Assembly (NCBI GenBank): GCA_002084865.1
Contig: NBMG01000018.1
Coordinates: 1-19,873 of the forward strand
Source: Candidatus Atribacteria bacterium 4572_76
GTDB lineage: Bacteria; Atribacterota; Phoenicimicrobiia; Phoenicimicrobiales; Phoenicimicrobiaceae
Reading direction: 5' to 3'
Length of the DNA: 19,873 nt
The first letter of the stretch is position 1. Each line of letters starts with the position of its first letter. The notes under the pieces were generated by a model. That model ran no database searches. It saw only the letters and a program-made list of their open reading frames with translations, and was not told the origin of the DNA. Shown piece by piece: positions 1 to 7,055 of this stretch. The translations under genes and the position numbers were made by a program.

Positions 1-28
1 AAAAAAATAATTAGGAAGGATGTTTTTT

Positions 29-373
29 ATGGTAGATTACATTAAACAATTAGAAGAAGAACAATCTAAAAAAGAGAATAGCGAATTTTCAGTCGGTGAT
101 ACAGTCGAAGTTCACCAAAAAATTATTGAAGGCAACAGAGAGCGAGTACAAGTTTTTAAAGGAATAGTTATAGCTAAAAAGCATGGTGGAAGCAAGGAGA
201 CGTTTACGGTAAGAAAAATATCCAAAGGTGTCGGGGTAGAAAAAGTATTTCAACTGCATTCACCGAACATTGAAAAAGTGGTAACGATAAAAAGGGGAAA
301 GACGCGAAGAGCAAAATTATATTATTTAAGAGATAGGGTTGGAAAGAGCGGCACGGTTAAAGAAAAAAGATAA
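29..373 (+). CDS. rplS: 50S ribosomal protein L19
   Basis: Ribosomal protein L19, a component of the large subunit near the 30S interface. The 114-residue product has the usual length and the family landmarks in order: an N-terminal IKQLEEEQ helix (residues 5-12), GDTVEV (23-28), FTVRKIS (59-65), VEKVFQLHSP (70-79) and the basic RRAKLYYLRDRVGK segment (93-106). The ATG at 29 is chosen because AGGAAGGA at 13-20 lies 8 bases upstream; the ATG at 20 overlaps that ribosome binding site and would add only three residues. rnhB starts 4 bases after the stop, so the two are probably cotranscribed. In many bacteria rplS follows rimM-trmD, which would lie upstream of this window. Confidence 0.98.
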   Translation: MVDYIKQLEEEQSKKENSEFSVGDTVEVHQKIIEGNRERVQVFKGIVIAKKHGGSKETFTVRKISKGVGVEKVFQLHSPNIEKVVTIKRGKTRRAKLYYLRDRVGKSGTVKEKR

Positions 374-377
374 TGAA

Positions 378-1076
378 ATGCTATTCAAGGCAAAAAATGG
401 AAAAGTAAAAATAACAAAATCAATCATACATAGTTACCAGAGAAGGATAGAAAAATTATATGCAGAAAGAAAAAGGATTTGCCATCTCTATAACTATGAA
501 AATCGACTAAAAAGTGAAGGGTATTCCTTAATTGCCGGAATAGACGAAGCGGGCAGGGGTTCATTGTCAGGGCCAGTAGTGGCAGCGGCAGTGATTTTAC
601 CCTGCCAATTATTTATTCCTTATATTAGAGATTCTAAAAAGCTAACCTCAAAAAAAAGGACAGAACTATATTTATCTATCTTAAATAAAGCAAAAGATGT
701 AGGGATTGGCATTGTAGAAGCTGAAATTATTGATAGAATAAATATTGCCCAAGCTTCTTTTTTGGCAATGAAAAAAGCTATTTTAGATTTAAAAGAAGTA
801 CCTGATTATCTATTGGTTGACGGTTTTCAAATTCCTCACCTAAATATTTCTCAATTACCATTGATTAAAGGGGAAGATAAAAGCGTATCGATTGCTGCAG
901 CCTCCATAATCGCCAAAGTTTATAGAGATAATATTATGATTCAATATGACCAGGAATATCCACAGTACTTTTTCAAAAAAAATAAGGGTTATGGTACAAA
1001 AGAACATCTTAATGCAATACTTAAGTACGGCCCATCTGAAATTCACAGAAAAAGTTATAAAAGGGTAATGGTGTAG
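378..1076 (+). CDS. rnhB: Ribonuclease HII
   Basis: RNase HII, which cuts RNA in RNA/DNA hybrids and removes misincorporated ribonucleotides. With the ATG at 378 the product is 232 residues and carries a basic N-terminal extension (about 1-50) like that of the Bacillus enzyme. The catalytic motif GIDEAGRG follows, with D56 and E57, then RDSKKL (84-89), the third acid D148 in DYLLVDG, and SIAAASIIAKVYRD containing the probable fourth acid D184. NKGYGTKEH near residues 202-210 is also typical. The frame is open further upstream to a TTG at 339 inside rplS, but that start would overlap rplS by 35 bases without a ribosome binding site. The site before 378 is weak (GA-rich), so translation may be coupled to rplS. 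Confidence 0.96.
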   Translation: MLFKAKNGKVKITKSIIHSYQRRIEKLYAERKRICHLYNYENRLKSEGYSLIAGIDEAGRGSLSGPVVAAAVILPCQLFIPYIRDSKKLTSKKRTELYLSILNKAKDVGIGIVEAEIIDRINIAQASFLAMKKAILDLKEVPDYLLVDGFQIPHLNISQLPLIKGEDKSVSIAAASIIAKVYRDNIMIQYDQEYPQYFFKKNKGYGTKEHLNAILKYGPSEIHRKSYKRVMV

Positions 1077-1108
1077 CTGCTAGGATAAAATTAGCATAGA
1101 GCAAGATT

Positions 1109-1143
1109 AGCGTGGAGCGTACAGCGTAGAGCGTAGAGTTAGG
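1109..1143 (+). repeat. Heptad array, AGCGTNN type
   Basis: Five 7-base units, AGCGTGG, AGCGTAC, AGCGTAG, AGCGTAG and AGTTAGG, lie 32 bases after the rnhB stop. They are in GT polarity. The array at 1392-1426 holds the complementary units, so the two could pair across this spacer. Confidence 0.85.
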
Positions 1144-1179
1144 AAAAAAGAAGACAGAATTCAAAAATCAGAATAAATC

Positions 1180-1219
1180 CGTATCTCGTTAAGAATTAGT
1201 TAGTGGTTACCTGGTTAGT
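1180..1219 (+). repeat. Mixed heptad/octad array
   Basis: Two heptads (CGTATCT, CGTTAAG) are followed by an AT linker and the octads TGGTTACC and TGGTTAGT. The heptads match the larger arrays at 13238-13272 and 15218-15252, and the octads match those at 6713-6744. Confidence 0.65.
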
Positions 1220-1256
1220 TAGATAATAAATAAGTATAAACTAGTTAACTGATTAT

Positions 1257-1287
1257 CTATATAAATATTCAACTATCTAATAAATAT
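1257..1287 (-). repeat. Dispersed repeat, inverted copy of 13490-13520
   Basis: By direct comparison, 29 of 31 bases match the reverse complement of 13490-13520, including a perfect 20-base core at 1268-1287. This is not a simple tandem array, so the spacers also share more complex sequence. Confidence 0.75.
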
Positions 1288-1342
1288 TGATTGGTAATAA
1301 GTATGTCTTTGATTTATAAAACCTGTTTCAATTAGAATAGAT

Positions 1343-1372
1343 TTGATATCAAAAAATCGTAAAATATATAAT
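1343..1372 (+). promoter_or_regulatory. Candidate sigma-70 promoter for yraN
   Basis: TTGATA (1343-1348) and TATAAT (1367-1372) are separated by 18 bases. Transcription would start near 1379, placing the AC-polarity heptad array 1392-1426 in the 5' untranslated region of yraN. The match is good, but AT-rich spacers produce such matches by chance. Confidence 0.55.
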
Positions 1373-1391
1373 AGACATTTTATTTATGATA

Positions 1392-1426
1392 CTATACGCT
1401 AAACGCTGTACGCTACGCGCTAATTA
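1392..1426 (-). repeat. Heptad array, complement of AGCGTNN type
   Basis: Five 7-base units, CTATACG, CTAAACG, CTGTACG, CTACGCG and CTAATTA. Their reverse complements (CGTATAG, CGTTTAG, CGTACAG and so on) match the array at 1109-1143. The array ends 28 bases before the yraN start. Confidence 0.85.
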
Positions 1427-1454
1427 AATAATGCAAAGTTGATGATTATTAAAG

Positions 1455-1835
1455 ATGGATAATATAGGGAAATTTGGAGAAGATATAGCTTCTAAATATT
1501 TAGAAGAAAAAGGCTACAAAATTAAAGAAAGAAATTATCGTACTTTCTTGGGAGAAATAGATATTATCAGTGAATATAAAGGAAGTATTATCTTTATAGA
1601 AGTAAAAACCAGGCGTTCTGATAAGTTTGGCTATCCTGAAGAAGCAATAAACTTTAATAAGCAACAAAAAATAATTAAAAATGCTTTATGTTATTTGGCT
1701 AAGCACCATCTTTGGAAAGACAATTGTTGCTTCGATGTGATTTTAGTCAGCATCTCTAACCAGAAAGATGTAAAAAGGATAAAACATATCCGGAATGCTT
1801 TTTATCTTGATGGTAAGAACAGTATCGAGTATTGA
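1455..1835 (+). CDS. yraN: YraN/UPF0102 family endonuclease-fold protein
   Basis: UPF0102 (YraN) family protein of 126 residues, close to the usual 115-130. The family has a restriction-endonuclease-like fold related to archaeal Holliday junction resolvases; its cellular role is not firmly established. Visible motifs are FGEDIASKYLEEKGY (7-21), RNYR (26-29), GEIDII (33-38) and FIEVKTR (47-53). E34, D36, E49 and K51 are the predicted metal and catalytic residues, and CFDVI (92-96) is near the C-terminus. The last four codons (Ser-Ile-Glu-Tyr) and the stop lie inside the heptad array starting at 1821, so the C-terminal tail appears to be repeat-derived. The ribosome binding site is poor (AAAG just before the ATG). 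yraN-comM adjacency is common in bacteria. Confidence 0.93.
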   Translation: MDNIGKFGEDIASKYLEEKGYKIKERNYRTFLGEIDIISEYKGSIIFIEVKTRRSDKFGYPEEAINFNKQQKIIKNALCYLAKHHLWKDNCCFDVILVSISNQKDVKRIKHIRNAFYLDGKNSIEY

Positions 1836-1893
1836 GTATCGAGTATATAGTAAAATACAGTAATAAGTGATGAGTAATGAGTGAAAAGTAATA
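1821..1893 (+). repeat. Heptad array spanning the yraN stop codon
   Basis: Four AGTATNN heptads (1821-1848) and five AGTRATR heptads such as AGTAATA and AGTGATG (1859-1893) are joined by an irregular 10-base linker. The same order of sub-blocks recurs at 6788-6834. The array begins 12 bases before the yraN stop at 1833-1835. Confidence 0.88.
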
Positions 1894-1930
1894 AATTTCA
1901 TGGTGCAAGTTTTCGTATTTCATTGATAAT

Positions 1931-1954
1931 TAGTTACCTGGTTAATTGGTAAAA
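1931..1954 (+). repeat. Short octad array
   Basis: Three 8-base units, TAGTTACC, TGGTTAAT and TGGTAAAA, are in GT polarity and similar to those at 1204-1219 and 6713-6744. Confidence 0.6.
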
Positions 1955-2075
1955 AAAGCAGAATAAAAAAGTTAAAAGATAAAACAGTATCGAATATAAA
2001 GTTATATAGTGAATAAGGGAAAAGTAGGGATATTTTGCGTATAGTAGAGGAACGGCGCTAACTTGTTTTCTTTTC

Positions 2076-2095
2076 CAACACAGCACGTCGTGTTG
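2076..2095. repeat. Small hairpin in non-heptad patch
   Basis: CAACAC and GTGTTG form a 6-bp stem around an 8-base loop. It lies in a patch (about 2048-2096) that is richer in GC than the rest of the spacer and shows no heptad periodicity. It has no T-tract, so it is not an obvious terminator. Confidence 0.4.
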
Positions 2096-2097
2096 TT

Positions 2098-2132
2098 ACT
2101 AAATACTAACTACTATTCACTATTTACTAATT
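2098..2132 (-). repeat. Heptad array, ACTANNN type
   Basis: Five units, ACTAAAT, ACTAACT, ACTATTC, ACTATTT and ACTAATT, are in AC polarity and end 6 bases before the comM ribosome binding site. They are close to the array at 15311-15345, which occupies the same position before pyrH. Confidence 0.85.
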
Positions 2133-2150
2133 AAAAAAGAAGGTGTTTTT

Positions 2151-3686
2151 TTGTTATCCAAATTATACAGTGCGGCTATATTCGGTGTAGAAGCCTTTAT
2201 GGTAGAGATCGAAGTTGATATTCACCCGGGATTACCTTCATTCAATATCGTAGGATTGCCTGATACGGCTGTTCAGGAATCTCGAGAAAGAGTTAGGGCT
2301 GCTATAAAAAATTCTGAATTCGAATTTCCTATGCAAAGAATTACGGTAAATCTTGCGCCGGCGGATATCAAAAAAGAAGGTCCTATTTTTGACCTATCTA
2401 TTGCCCTGGCAATTTTGGTTGCCAGCAAGCAAGTTAAACCGGATCTATTAAATGAATATTTGATTATGGGTGAATTATCTTTGGATGGAAGTATAAAATC
2501 GGTAAATGGCATGCTTCCTATTGCTTTAATGGCAAAAAAAATAAGAAAAAATAAATTACTTGTTCCCAAAGTAAACGCTAAAGAAGCAGGGATAATTAGT
2601 CAATTAAAGGTGTTTCCTGTTGATTCACTTTATGAGGTAGTTGAATTCTTAAATAAAAGAATATCCATTGTGCCGGTCTCAATAGATTTAGAGGCTATTT
2701 TTCAATTAAGTAAAAACAACCTAATAGATTTTGCCGATGTTAAAGGGCAGGAACACGCTAAAAGAGCTTTAGAGGTGGCGGCAGCCGGGAGTCATAATGT
2801 AATAATGATTGGCCCGCCAGGCTCCGGAAAAACTATGCTGGCACGAAGGCTTCCAACCATTCTTCCTTCTTTAACTTTGGATGAATCGATAGAGATTACC
2901 AAATTATATAGTATTGCCAATTTGCTTCCACCGGATATCCCTTTGGTTACGGAGAGACCGTTCAGGTCCCCCCATCATACTATAAGTAATGTTGGATTAA
3001 TCGGAGGGGGTAAGACGCCCAAACCGGGAGAAATTAGCCTGGCTCATAATGGTGTACTGTTTTTAGACGAATTACCGGAATTTTCCCGAAGCGCTTTAGA
3101 ATCTCTACGGCAACCTCTGGAAGACGGGATAGTCACCATTTCACGTTCTCTAAGCTCTGTTAGCTATACTTCTTCTTTTATGTTGATAGCATCTCTAAAC
3201 CCCTGTCCTTGCGGTTTTTACGGTGATCCGGTTAAAGTTTGTACCTGTAGTTCATCTCAAATTGTTAAATATCGTTCAAAAATATCGGGGCCGTTGTTAG
3301 ATAGAATTGACATTCATATTGAAGTTCCCAGAGTAAATTGTCGAGAAGTAATGGAGAAGGATTTTGAAGAAAACTCTTTTACCATAAGAGAAAGGGTAGA
3401 AAAGGCAAGAAAAATACAGAGAGAAAGATATGGTGAAGACAATATTTTTTGTAATGCCCAAATGACTAAAAAACAGATTAAAAAATATTGCAATATTGAT
3501 GATAATGCCAAAAATTTGCTTTACAAGGCTATGGAAAAGTTAAATTTAAGTACTCGAGCTTATGACCGTATATTGAAGGTAGCTCGGACCATAGCTGATT
3601 TAGAGCAATCAGAGAAGATAGAAATTTCTCATTTATCCGAAGCTATTCAATATAGAAGTCTTGATCGAAAATTATGGTTATATTAG
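2151..3686 (+). CDS. comM: YifB/ComM family AAA+ Mg-chelatase-like protein
   Basis: ComM/YifB family AAA+ ATPase of 511 residues, the full family length. In transformable bacteria ComM is a branch-migration helicase that extends donor DNA during recombination; its role elsewhere is less certain. The N-terminal ChlI/Lon-protease-like domain covers about residues 20-160 (ITVNLAPADIKKEGPIFDL at 64-82). It is followed by Walker A GPPGSGKT (221-228), Walker B LFLDELPEF (303-311), sensor region ASLNPCPCG (347-355) and a possible zinc cluster C352/C354/C364/C366. LLDRIDIHIEVP (382-393) holds the likely arginine finger. The C-terminal Mg-chelatase domain runs from about 410. Translation starts at a TTG, supported by GAAGGTG at 2139-2145 with 5-base spacing. 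dprA, often next to comM, is absent here. Confidence 0.95.
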   Translation: MLSKLYSAAIFGVEAFMVEIEVDIHPGLPSFNIVGLPDTAVQESRERVRAAIKNSEFEFPMQRITVNLAPADIKKEGPIFDLSIALAILVASKQVKPDLLNEYLIMGELSLDGSIKSVNGMLPIALMAKKIRKNKLLVPKVNAKEAGIISQLKVFPVDSLYEVVEFLNKRISIVPVSIDLEAIFQLSKNNLIDFADVKGQEHAKRALEVAAAGSHNVIMIGPPGSGKTMLARRLPTILPSLTLDESIEITKLYSIANLLPPDIPLVTERPFRSPHHTISNVGLIGGGKTPKPGEISLAHNGVLFLDELPEFSRSALESLRQPLEDGIVTISRSLSSVSYTSSFMLIASLNPCPCGFYGDPVKVCTCSSSQIVKYRSKISGPLLDRIDIHIEVPRVNCREVMEKDFEENSFTIRERVEKARKIQRERYGEDNIFCNAQMTKKQIKKYCNIDDNAKNLLYKAMEKLNLSTRAYDRILKVARTIADLEQSEKIEISHLSEAIQYRSLDRKLWLY

Positions 3687-3743
3687 CAACGACTAAAGTT
3701 TTAAAATAAATAATTATTTACGAAAAGAGGCGGTGTTGTAATT

Positions 3744-4400
3744 ATGTTAAGAAAATTGGCTCCCTCTATCTTAGATGTAGATTTTACTTGCCTGGAAAGG
3801 GAATTAAAAAAAATAGAAAGCGGAGGAGCAGACTTGCTTCACTTAGACATTATGGATGGTAATTTTGTACCGAATATTTCCTTTGGACCCAGGATAGTAG
3901 AATCAATTAAAAGCATTACCTCTCTCCCCTTGGAAGTTCATCTGATGATAGAAAAACCGGAGAATCATATTAAATCATTTATTGATGCAGGAGGAGATAT
4001 TGTAATTGTACATTACGAAACTTCCAAACACCTTGACAGGCTTATTCAAATCATCAACAAGGCCGGGGTAGAATCCGGTATTGCTTTAAACCCGGCAACG
4101 CCTTTAAGTGTTATTGAATATTTAATTAATAAAATTGATTATTTACTAATAATGACCGTTAATCCCGGTTTTGGCGGACAGAAATTTATTCCAGAGATGA
4201 TTGGTAAAATAGAAAAAGCGAGAAAAATAATAGATACGCAAAAAAAATCAATAAGCTTAGCAGTTGATGGCGGGATAAATTTAGATAATATTTCTAAAGT
4301 AATTAAAGCGGGAGCGGAAATAATTGTGGCTGGCCAAATCATATCTAAAAGCGCAAATCCTGAAGAGACCATAAAGAAAATAAAAAATATTTTGAATTAG
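3744..4400 (+). CDS. rpe: Ribulose-phosphate 3-epimerase
   Basis: Interconverts D-ribulose 5-phosphate and D-xylulose 5-phosphate in the cytosolic pentose phosphate pathway. The 218-residue TIM barrel has normal length and carries APSIL (6-10), HLDIMDG (33-39) with metal ligands H33 and D35, EVHLMIE (64-70) with H66, the phosphate-loop signature TVNPGFGGQKF (138-148), and AVDGG (173-177) with catalytic D175. Two positions depart from the common pattern: DVDF follows APSIL where SADF is usual, and the late phosphate-binding motif reads VAGQ (195-198) rather than VAGS. All metal and acid/base residues are kept, so activity is expected. GGTG at 3732-3735 lies 8 bases before the ATG. The TAG stop is also the first bases of a heptad array. 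Confidence 0.96.
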   Translation: MLRKLAPSILDVDFTCLERELKKIESGGADLLHLDIMDGNFVPNISFGPRIVESIKSITSLPLEVHLMIEKPENHIKSFIDAGGDIVIVHYETSKHLDRLIQIINKAGVESGIALNPATPLSVIEYLINKIDYLLIMTVNPGFGGQKFIPEMIGKIEKARKIIDTQKKSISLAVDGGINLDNISKVIKAGAEIIVAGQIISKSANPEETIKKIKNILN

Positions 4401-4453
4401 TCGTTAGTGAATAAAACTAGCGTGGAGCGTATAGCGTTTAGCGTATAGAATTA
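4399..4453 (+). repeat. Heptad array starting in the rpe stop codon
   Basis: Units AGTCGTT and AGTGAAT, a 6-base linker, then AGCGTGG, AGCGTAT, AGCGTTT, AGCGTAT and AGAATTA. The first two bases are the AG of the rpe stop. The block is almost the same as 18501-18556 after cdsA, which also starts in a TAG stop. Confidence 0.9.
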
Positions 4454-4459
4454 GTTAGC

Positions 4460-4487
4460 TTGTCAGTTACCAGGCAACTTATAATAT
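4460..4487 (+). promoter_or_regulatory. Possible promoter for der
   Basis: TTGTCA (4460-4465) is followed by overlapping -10-like hexamers TATAAT (4480-4485, 14-base spacer) and TAATAT (4482-4487, 16-base spacer). It lies between the two opposite-polarity arrays. Weakly supported. Confidence 0.35.
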
Positions 4488-4520
4488 AAGCGAGATACGA
4501 TTCACGAGATACGAGATACG
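4486..4520 (-). repeat. Heptad array, complement of CGTATCT type
   Basis: Units ATAAGCG, AGATACG, ATTCACG, AGATACG and AGATACG. The stretch 4491-4520 is identical to 13621-13650 and is the exact reverse complement of the core of 13238-13272 and 15218-15252. Confidence 0.9.
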
Positions 4521-4561
4521 AATTATGTTTTTAGCTATATTAAAATATAGGAGTAAAAGTC

Positions 4562-5893
4562 TTGAAAAAACCTATCGTTGCTATTATCGGAAGGATAAAT
4601 GTAGGGAAATCGACCTTATTTAATAGAATCACCAGGAAGAGAACTGCCATTGTGGAAAACGAACCTGGGATTACCAGAGATAGGATATATGCAGAATGTG
4701 AATGGAAAGGAAAACAGTTTACTCTGGTAGATACCGGAGGTGTGGATTTTATAAAAAGGGAAGAGATGCAAAAAAAGATAACTGTGCAGACTGAATTGGC
4801 TATTGAAGAGGCAGACTTAATCATATTATTAGTCGATATCAAAGAAGGTATAAATCCGGATGATTTTAAAGTGGCTAAAGCGATTAGAGAAAAAAATAAA
4901 CCAAGTATCCTGGTGGCCAACAAGGGAGATGTAAGGGGAAGTGAATTAAAATTATATGAGTTTTATGAATTGGGGTTCGGAGATCCCTATATTATTTCAG
5001 CAGAACACGGGTTAAATGTTGATGACCTGTTAGACAGAATAGTATCAAGGATTTCAGAAGTAAAAGTAGAACCGGAAGAAGAAGAGGACATTATAAAAGT
5101 ATCAATTCTCGGAAAACCCAATGTAGGTAAATCAAGTTTATTAAATCGTATTTTAGGAGAAGATAGAATAATAGTTAGCGAACATCCGGGCACCACCAGA
5201 GATGCAATTGAAATTATTTTTAAACACGATTCCTTAAAATTAATATTTATCGATACCGCTGGCCTGAGGCATAAAGCGAAACCGAAAGAAGATGTTGAAT
5301 ATTACAGTTCATTAAGAACTTTTGAAGCAGTATGTAATTCAGATATAGCATTATTGATATTAGACTCCACTCAAGGTGTAAGCATGCAAGATAAAAAAAT
5401 AGCAAACTATATCCAAAAAGAAAGAAAAGCCTGTATTATAATATTAAATAAATTTGATTTAATTAAGGATAATATAGATAGAAAATTATTTATTGATGAG
5501 ATAAGATATGAATTGTCTTTTCTAAAAAATTCTCCCATTGTAATGACTTCTGCCTTAACAGGTTATAATATTAATAAAATAATTGCAAAAATAAAAGAAG
5601 TTGCCTTACAATATAGTAAACAAATTCCTACGTCCGTGTTAAATGCTTTTATTAGAGAAGTTGTTTCTAAAAATCCGCCGAAATATGTAAGGGGGAATAC
5701 TTTAAAAATTAGATATGCTACTCAAACAGGGATAAAACCGCCTAAATTTTTATTGTTTGTGAACAATCCAAAATTAATGTATGATTCTTATTACAGATAT
5801 TTAGAAAATAAAATTTATGAAGACTTTGGCCTTGAAGGCTCACCCGTAGTTATCAATTTAGCGAAAAAAAAGGAGGAGAGGAACACAGTATGA
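4562..5893 (+). CDS. der: GTPase Der (EngA), double-domain ribosome assembly GTPase
   Basis: Der, an essential GTPase with two tandem G domains that helps mature the 50S subunit. Length 443 residues. G domain 1: P-loop GRINVGKS (10-17), PGITRDR (35-41), DTGG (57-60), NKGD (120-123) and SAEHG (146-150). G domain 2: GKPNVGKS (184-191), TTRD (211-214), DTAG (231-234), NKFD (296-299) and TSALTG (329-334). A KH-like RNA-binding domain follows (about 350-435), then a basic tail. The first P-loop has Ile where Pro is almost always found (GRPNVGKS); the nucleotide-contacting Gly, Lys and Ser are kept. The start is a TTG with AGGAG at 4549-4553, 8 bases upstream. The stop overlaps the plsY start as ATGA, indicating coupled translation. 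Confidence 0.97.
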   Translation: MKKPIVAIIGRINVGKSTLFNRITRKRTAIVENEPGITRDRIYAECEWKGKQFTLVDTGGVDFIKREEMQKKITVQTELAIEEADLIILLVDIKEGINPDDFKVAKAIREKNKPSILVANKGDVRGSELKLYEFYELGFGDPYIISAEHGLNVDDLLDRIVSRISEVKVEPEEEEDIIKVSILGKPNVGKSSLLNRILGEDRIIVSEHPGTTRDAIEIIFKHDSLKLIFIDTAGLRHKAKPKEDVEYYSSLRTFEAVCNSDIALLILDSTQGVSMQDKKIANYIQKERKACIIILNKFDLIKDNIDRKLFIDEIRYELSFLKNSPIVMTSALTGYNINKIIAKIKEVALQYSKQIPTSVLNAFIREVVSKNPPKYVRGNTLKIRYATQTGIKPPKFLLFVNNPKLMYDSYYRYLENKIYEDFGLEGSPVVINLAKKKEERNTV

Positions 5894-6492
5894 AAATGGT
5901 TTTAGTTATTATAGGCTGTTATCTTTTAGGTTCCATACCTTTTGGCTATATTGTTGGTAAGCTGTTTAAGAAAGTAGATATAAGGGAATTAGGAAGTGGG
6001 AATATAGGTGCAACCAATGCTTTTAGGATATTGGGACCTTCATTAGCTTCTTTAGTATTAATTGGTGATATTGGTAAAGGTATTTTATCTATCTATTTAG
6101 TACGCTTTTTAAACATTGATAATTCATTAATATTGGCTATTGCGGGATTAGCAGTAATATGTGGTCATGATTGGTCTTTGTTTCTCGGATTTAAGGGTGG
6201 CAAAGGTATAGCCACAACATTTGGGGTTATATTTGCTCTTAATCCGGTAATATCAGTTTTAGCAGTAACAGTCTGGGTGGTTGTTGTAATAACAACAAGA
6301 TATGTCTCCTTAGCATCTGTTTCTGCCGTAATTTCTATTTTTATTTTTACCATATTATTTAAACAACCTTATGAATTCATTGTATTTAGCGCGATAATCT
6401 TAGTTTTGGGTATTTTTAATCATAAAGATAATATTAAAAGATTAAGAGCAAAGAAAGAAAGAAAAATCGGAGAAAAGGTCAAAATAAATTAG
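5890..6492 (+). CDS. plsY: Acyl-phosphate:glycerol-3-phosphate acyltransferase PlsY
   Basis: Integral membrane enzyme that moves an acyl group from acyl-phosphate to glycerol 3-phosphate, the first step of phospholipid synthesis (partner PlsX is not in the window). At 200 residues it has the usual length, with several hydrophobic segments (about 1-22, 50-70, 78-95, 112-135, 142-157 and 160-177). The three PlsY motifs are present: GSIPFGY (14-20), GSGNIGATNA (35-44) and GHDWSLFLGFKGGKG (92-106). The ATG overlaps the der stop, and the ribosome binding site lies in the GGAGGAG run at the end of der. The C-terminus is strongly basic. A heptad array begins 2 bases after the stop. CdsA, a later enzyme of the same pathway, is encoded at 17681. 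Confidence 0.97.
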   Translation: MKMVLVIIGCYLLGSIPFGYIVGKLFKKVDIRELGSGNIGATNAFRILGPSLASLVLIGDIGKGILSIYLVRFLNIDNSLILAIAGLAVICGHDWSLFLGFKGGKGIATTFGVIFALNPVISVLAVTVWVVVVITTRYVSLASVSAVISIFIFTILFKQPYEFIVFSAIILVLGIFNHKDNIKRLRAKKERKIGEKVKIN

Positions 6493-6493
6493 G

Positions 6494-6539
6494 CGTTAAC
6501 GTATCGTATCGCGTATTGCGTATCGAGTATCGCGTTAAG
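6494..6539 (+). repeat. Heptad array, CGTATCG type
   Basis: Irregular CGTTAA and CGTAT are followed by CGTATCG, CGTATTG, CGTATCG, AGTATCG and CGTTAAG. The closing CGTTAAG is the same terminal unit as in the arrays at 13238-13272 and 15218-15252, although the inner units differ. It starts 2 bases after the plsY stop. Confidence 0.88.
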
Positions 6540-6628
6540 AAAATCACTTTTCAATTATTGTCTATCTGTTTGTTAAGGTTTCTGTATTACGAGCTCTTAT
6601 TTATCAGAGTGTAGAAATCTTTTTATCA

Positions 6629-6677
6629 AGTTAAAAACTTAAAGTGGAAAATGTAAAACCATAATTTTAAGATTAAA
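6629..6677 (+). repeat. AT-rich heptad array, NNNTAAA type
   Basis: Imperfect 7-base units AGTTAAA, GTGGAAA, ATGTAAA, ACCATAA and GATTAAA, with one 8-base and one 6-base unit. It matches the order at 18566-18614, including the odd unit ACCATAA in fifth place. Confidence 0.6.
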
Positions 6678-6685
6678 ACCTATAT

Positions 6686-6751
6686 AGTGTACAGTGTTTA
6701 GCGTATACATTTGGTTATATGGTTAGTTGGTTACTTGGTTAGCTAGTTAAG
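6686..6751 (+). repeat. Array switching from heptads to octads
   Basis: Heptads AGTGTAC, AGTGTTT and AGCGTAT lead through a 6-base linker into octads GGTTATAT, GGTTAGTT, GGTTACTT and GGTTAGCT, ending AGTTAAG. The junction (about 6704-6725) recurs inverted at 13558-13588. Confidence 0.85.
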
Positions 6752-6787
6752 AAAATAATAGGAAAAGACCGGGAGCCGGAATAAATT

Positions 6788-6834
6788 CGTATCGAGTATA
6801 AAATACAGTAATGAGTGATAAGTAATGGGTAATA
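6788..6834 (+). repeat. Heptad array, CGTATCG then AGTRATR
   Basis: CGTATCG and AGTATAA, a short linker, then AGTAATG, AGTGATA, AGTAATG and GGTAATA. It has the same two-block order as 1821-1893 after yraN. Confidence 0.82.
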
Positions 6835-6894
6835 AGACAAATACCTTAAATCATAAAAATGGTTACTTCTTATAAGTTACACATAATATCACAT

Positions 6895-6970
6895 GTTAGC
6901 TAGTAGGTTAACTGGTTTGTACTGATTTATTAACCAATTAACCAATTAACCAAGTAACTAGCTAACTAGA
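6895..6970. repeat. Composite octad hairpin abutting the DUF362 gene
   Basis: A left arm beginning GTTAGCTAG and a right arm of five octads (TAACCAAT, TAACCAAT, TAACCAAG, TAACTAGC, TAACTAGA; 6931-6970) flank the centre GGTTTGTACTGATTTA (6914-6929). The arms are largely complementary. The same centre, with one change, is at 13535-13550 inside another hairpin. Confidence 0.8.
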
Positions 6971-7055
6971 TATACAAAATAATGAAATATCGGAAATAGT
7001 AAAAAATATTTTTGAGATATTTGGGGTAGAAGATAAAGTAAAAGATAAAAAAGTT

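Noticed and set aside
339..377. Upstream TTG start for rnhB
   Set aside because: It would overlap rplS and has no ribosome binding site; the ATG at 378 fits the usual gene junction.
6841..6901. Missing N-terminus of the DUF362 protein in another frame
   Set aside because: The short frame from the ATG at 6860 ends in the repeat and does not resemble the family N-terminus.
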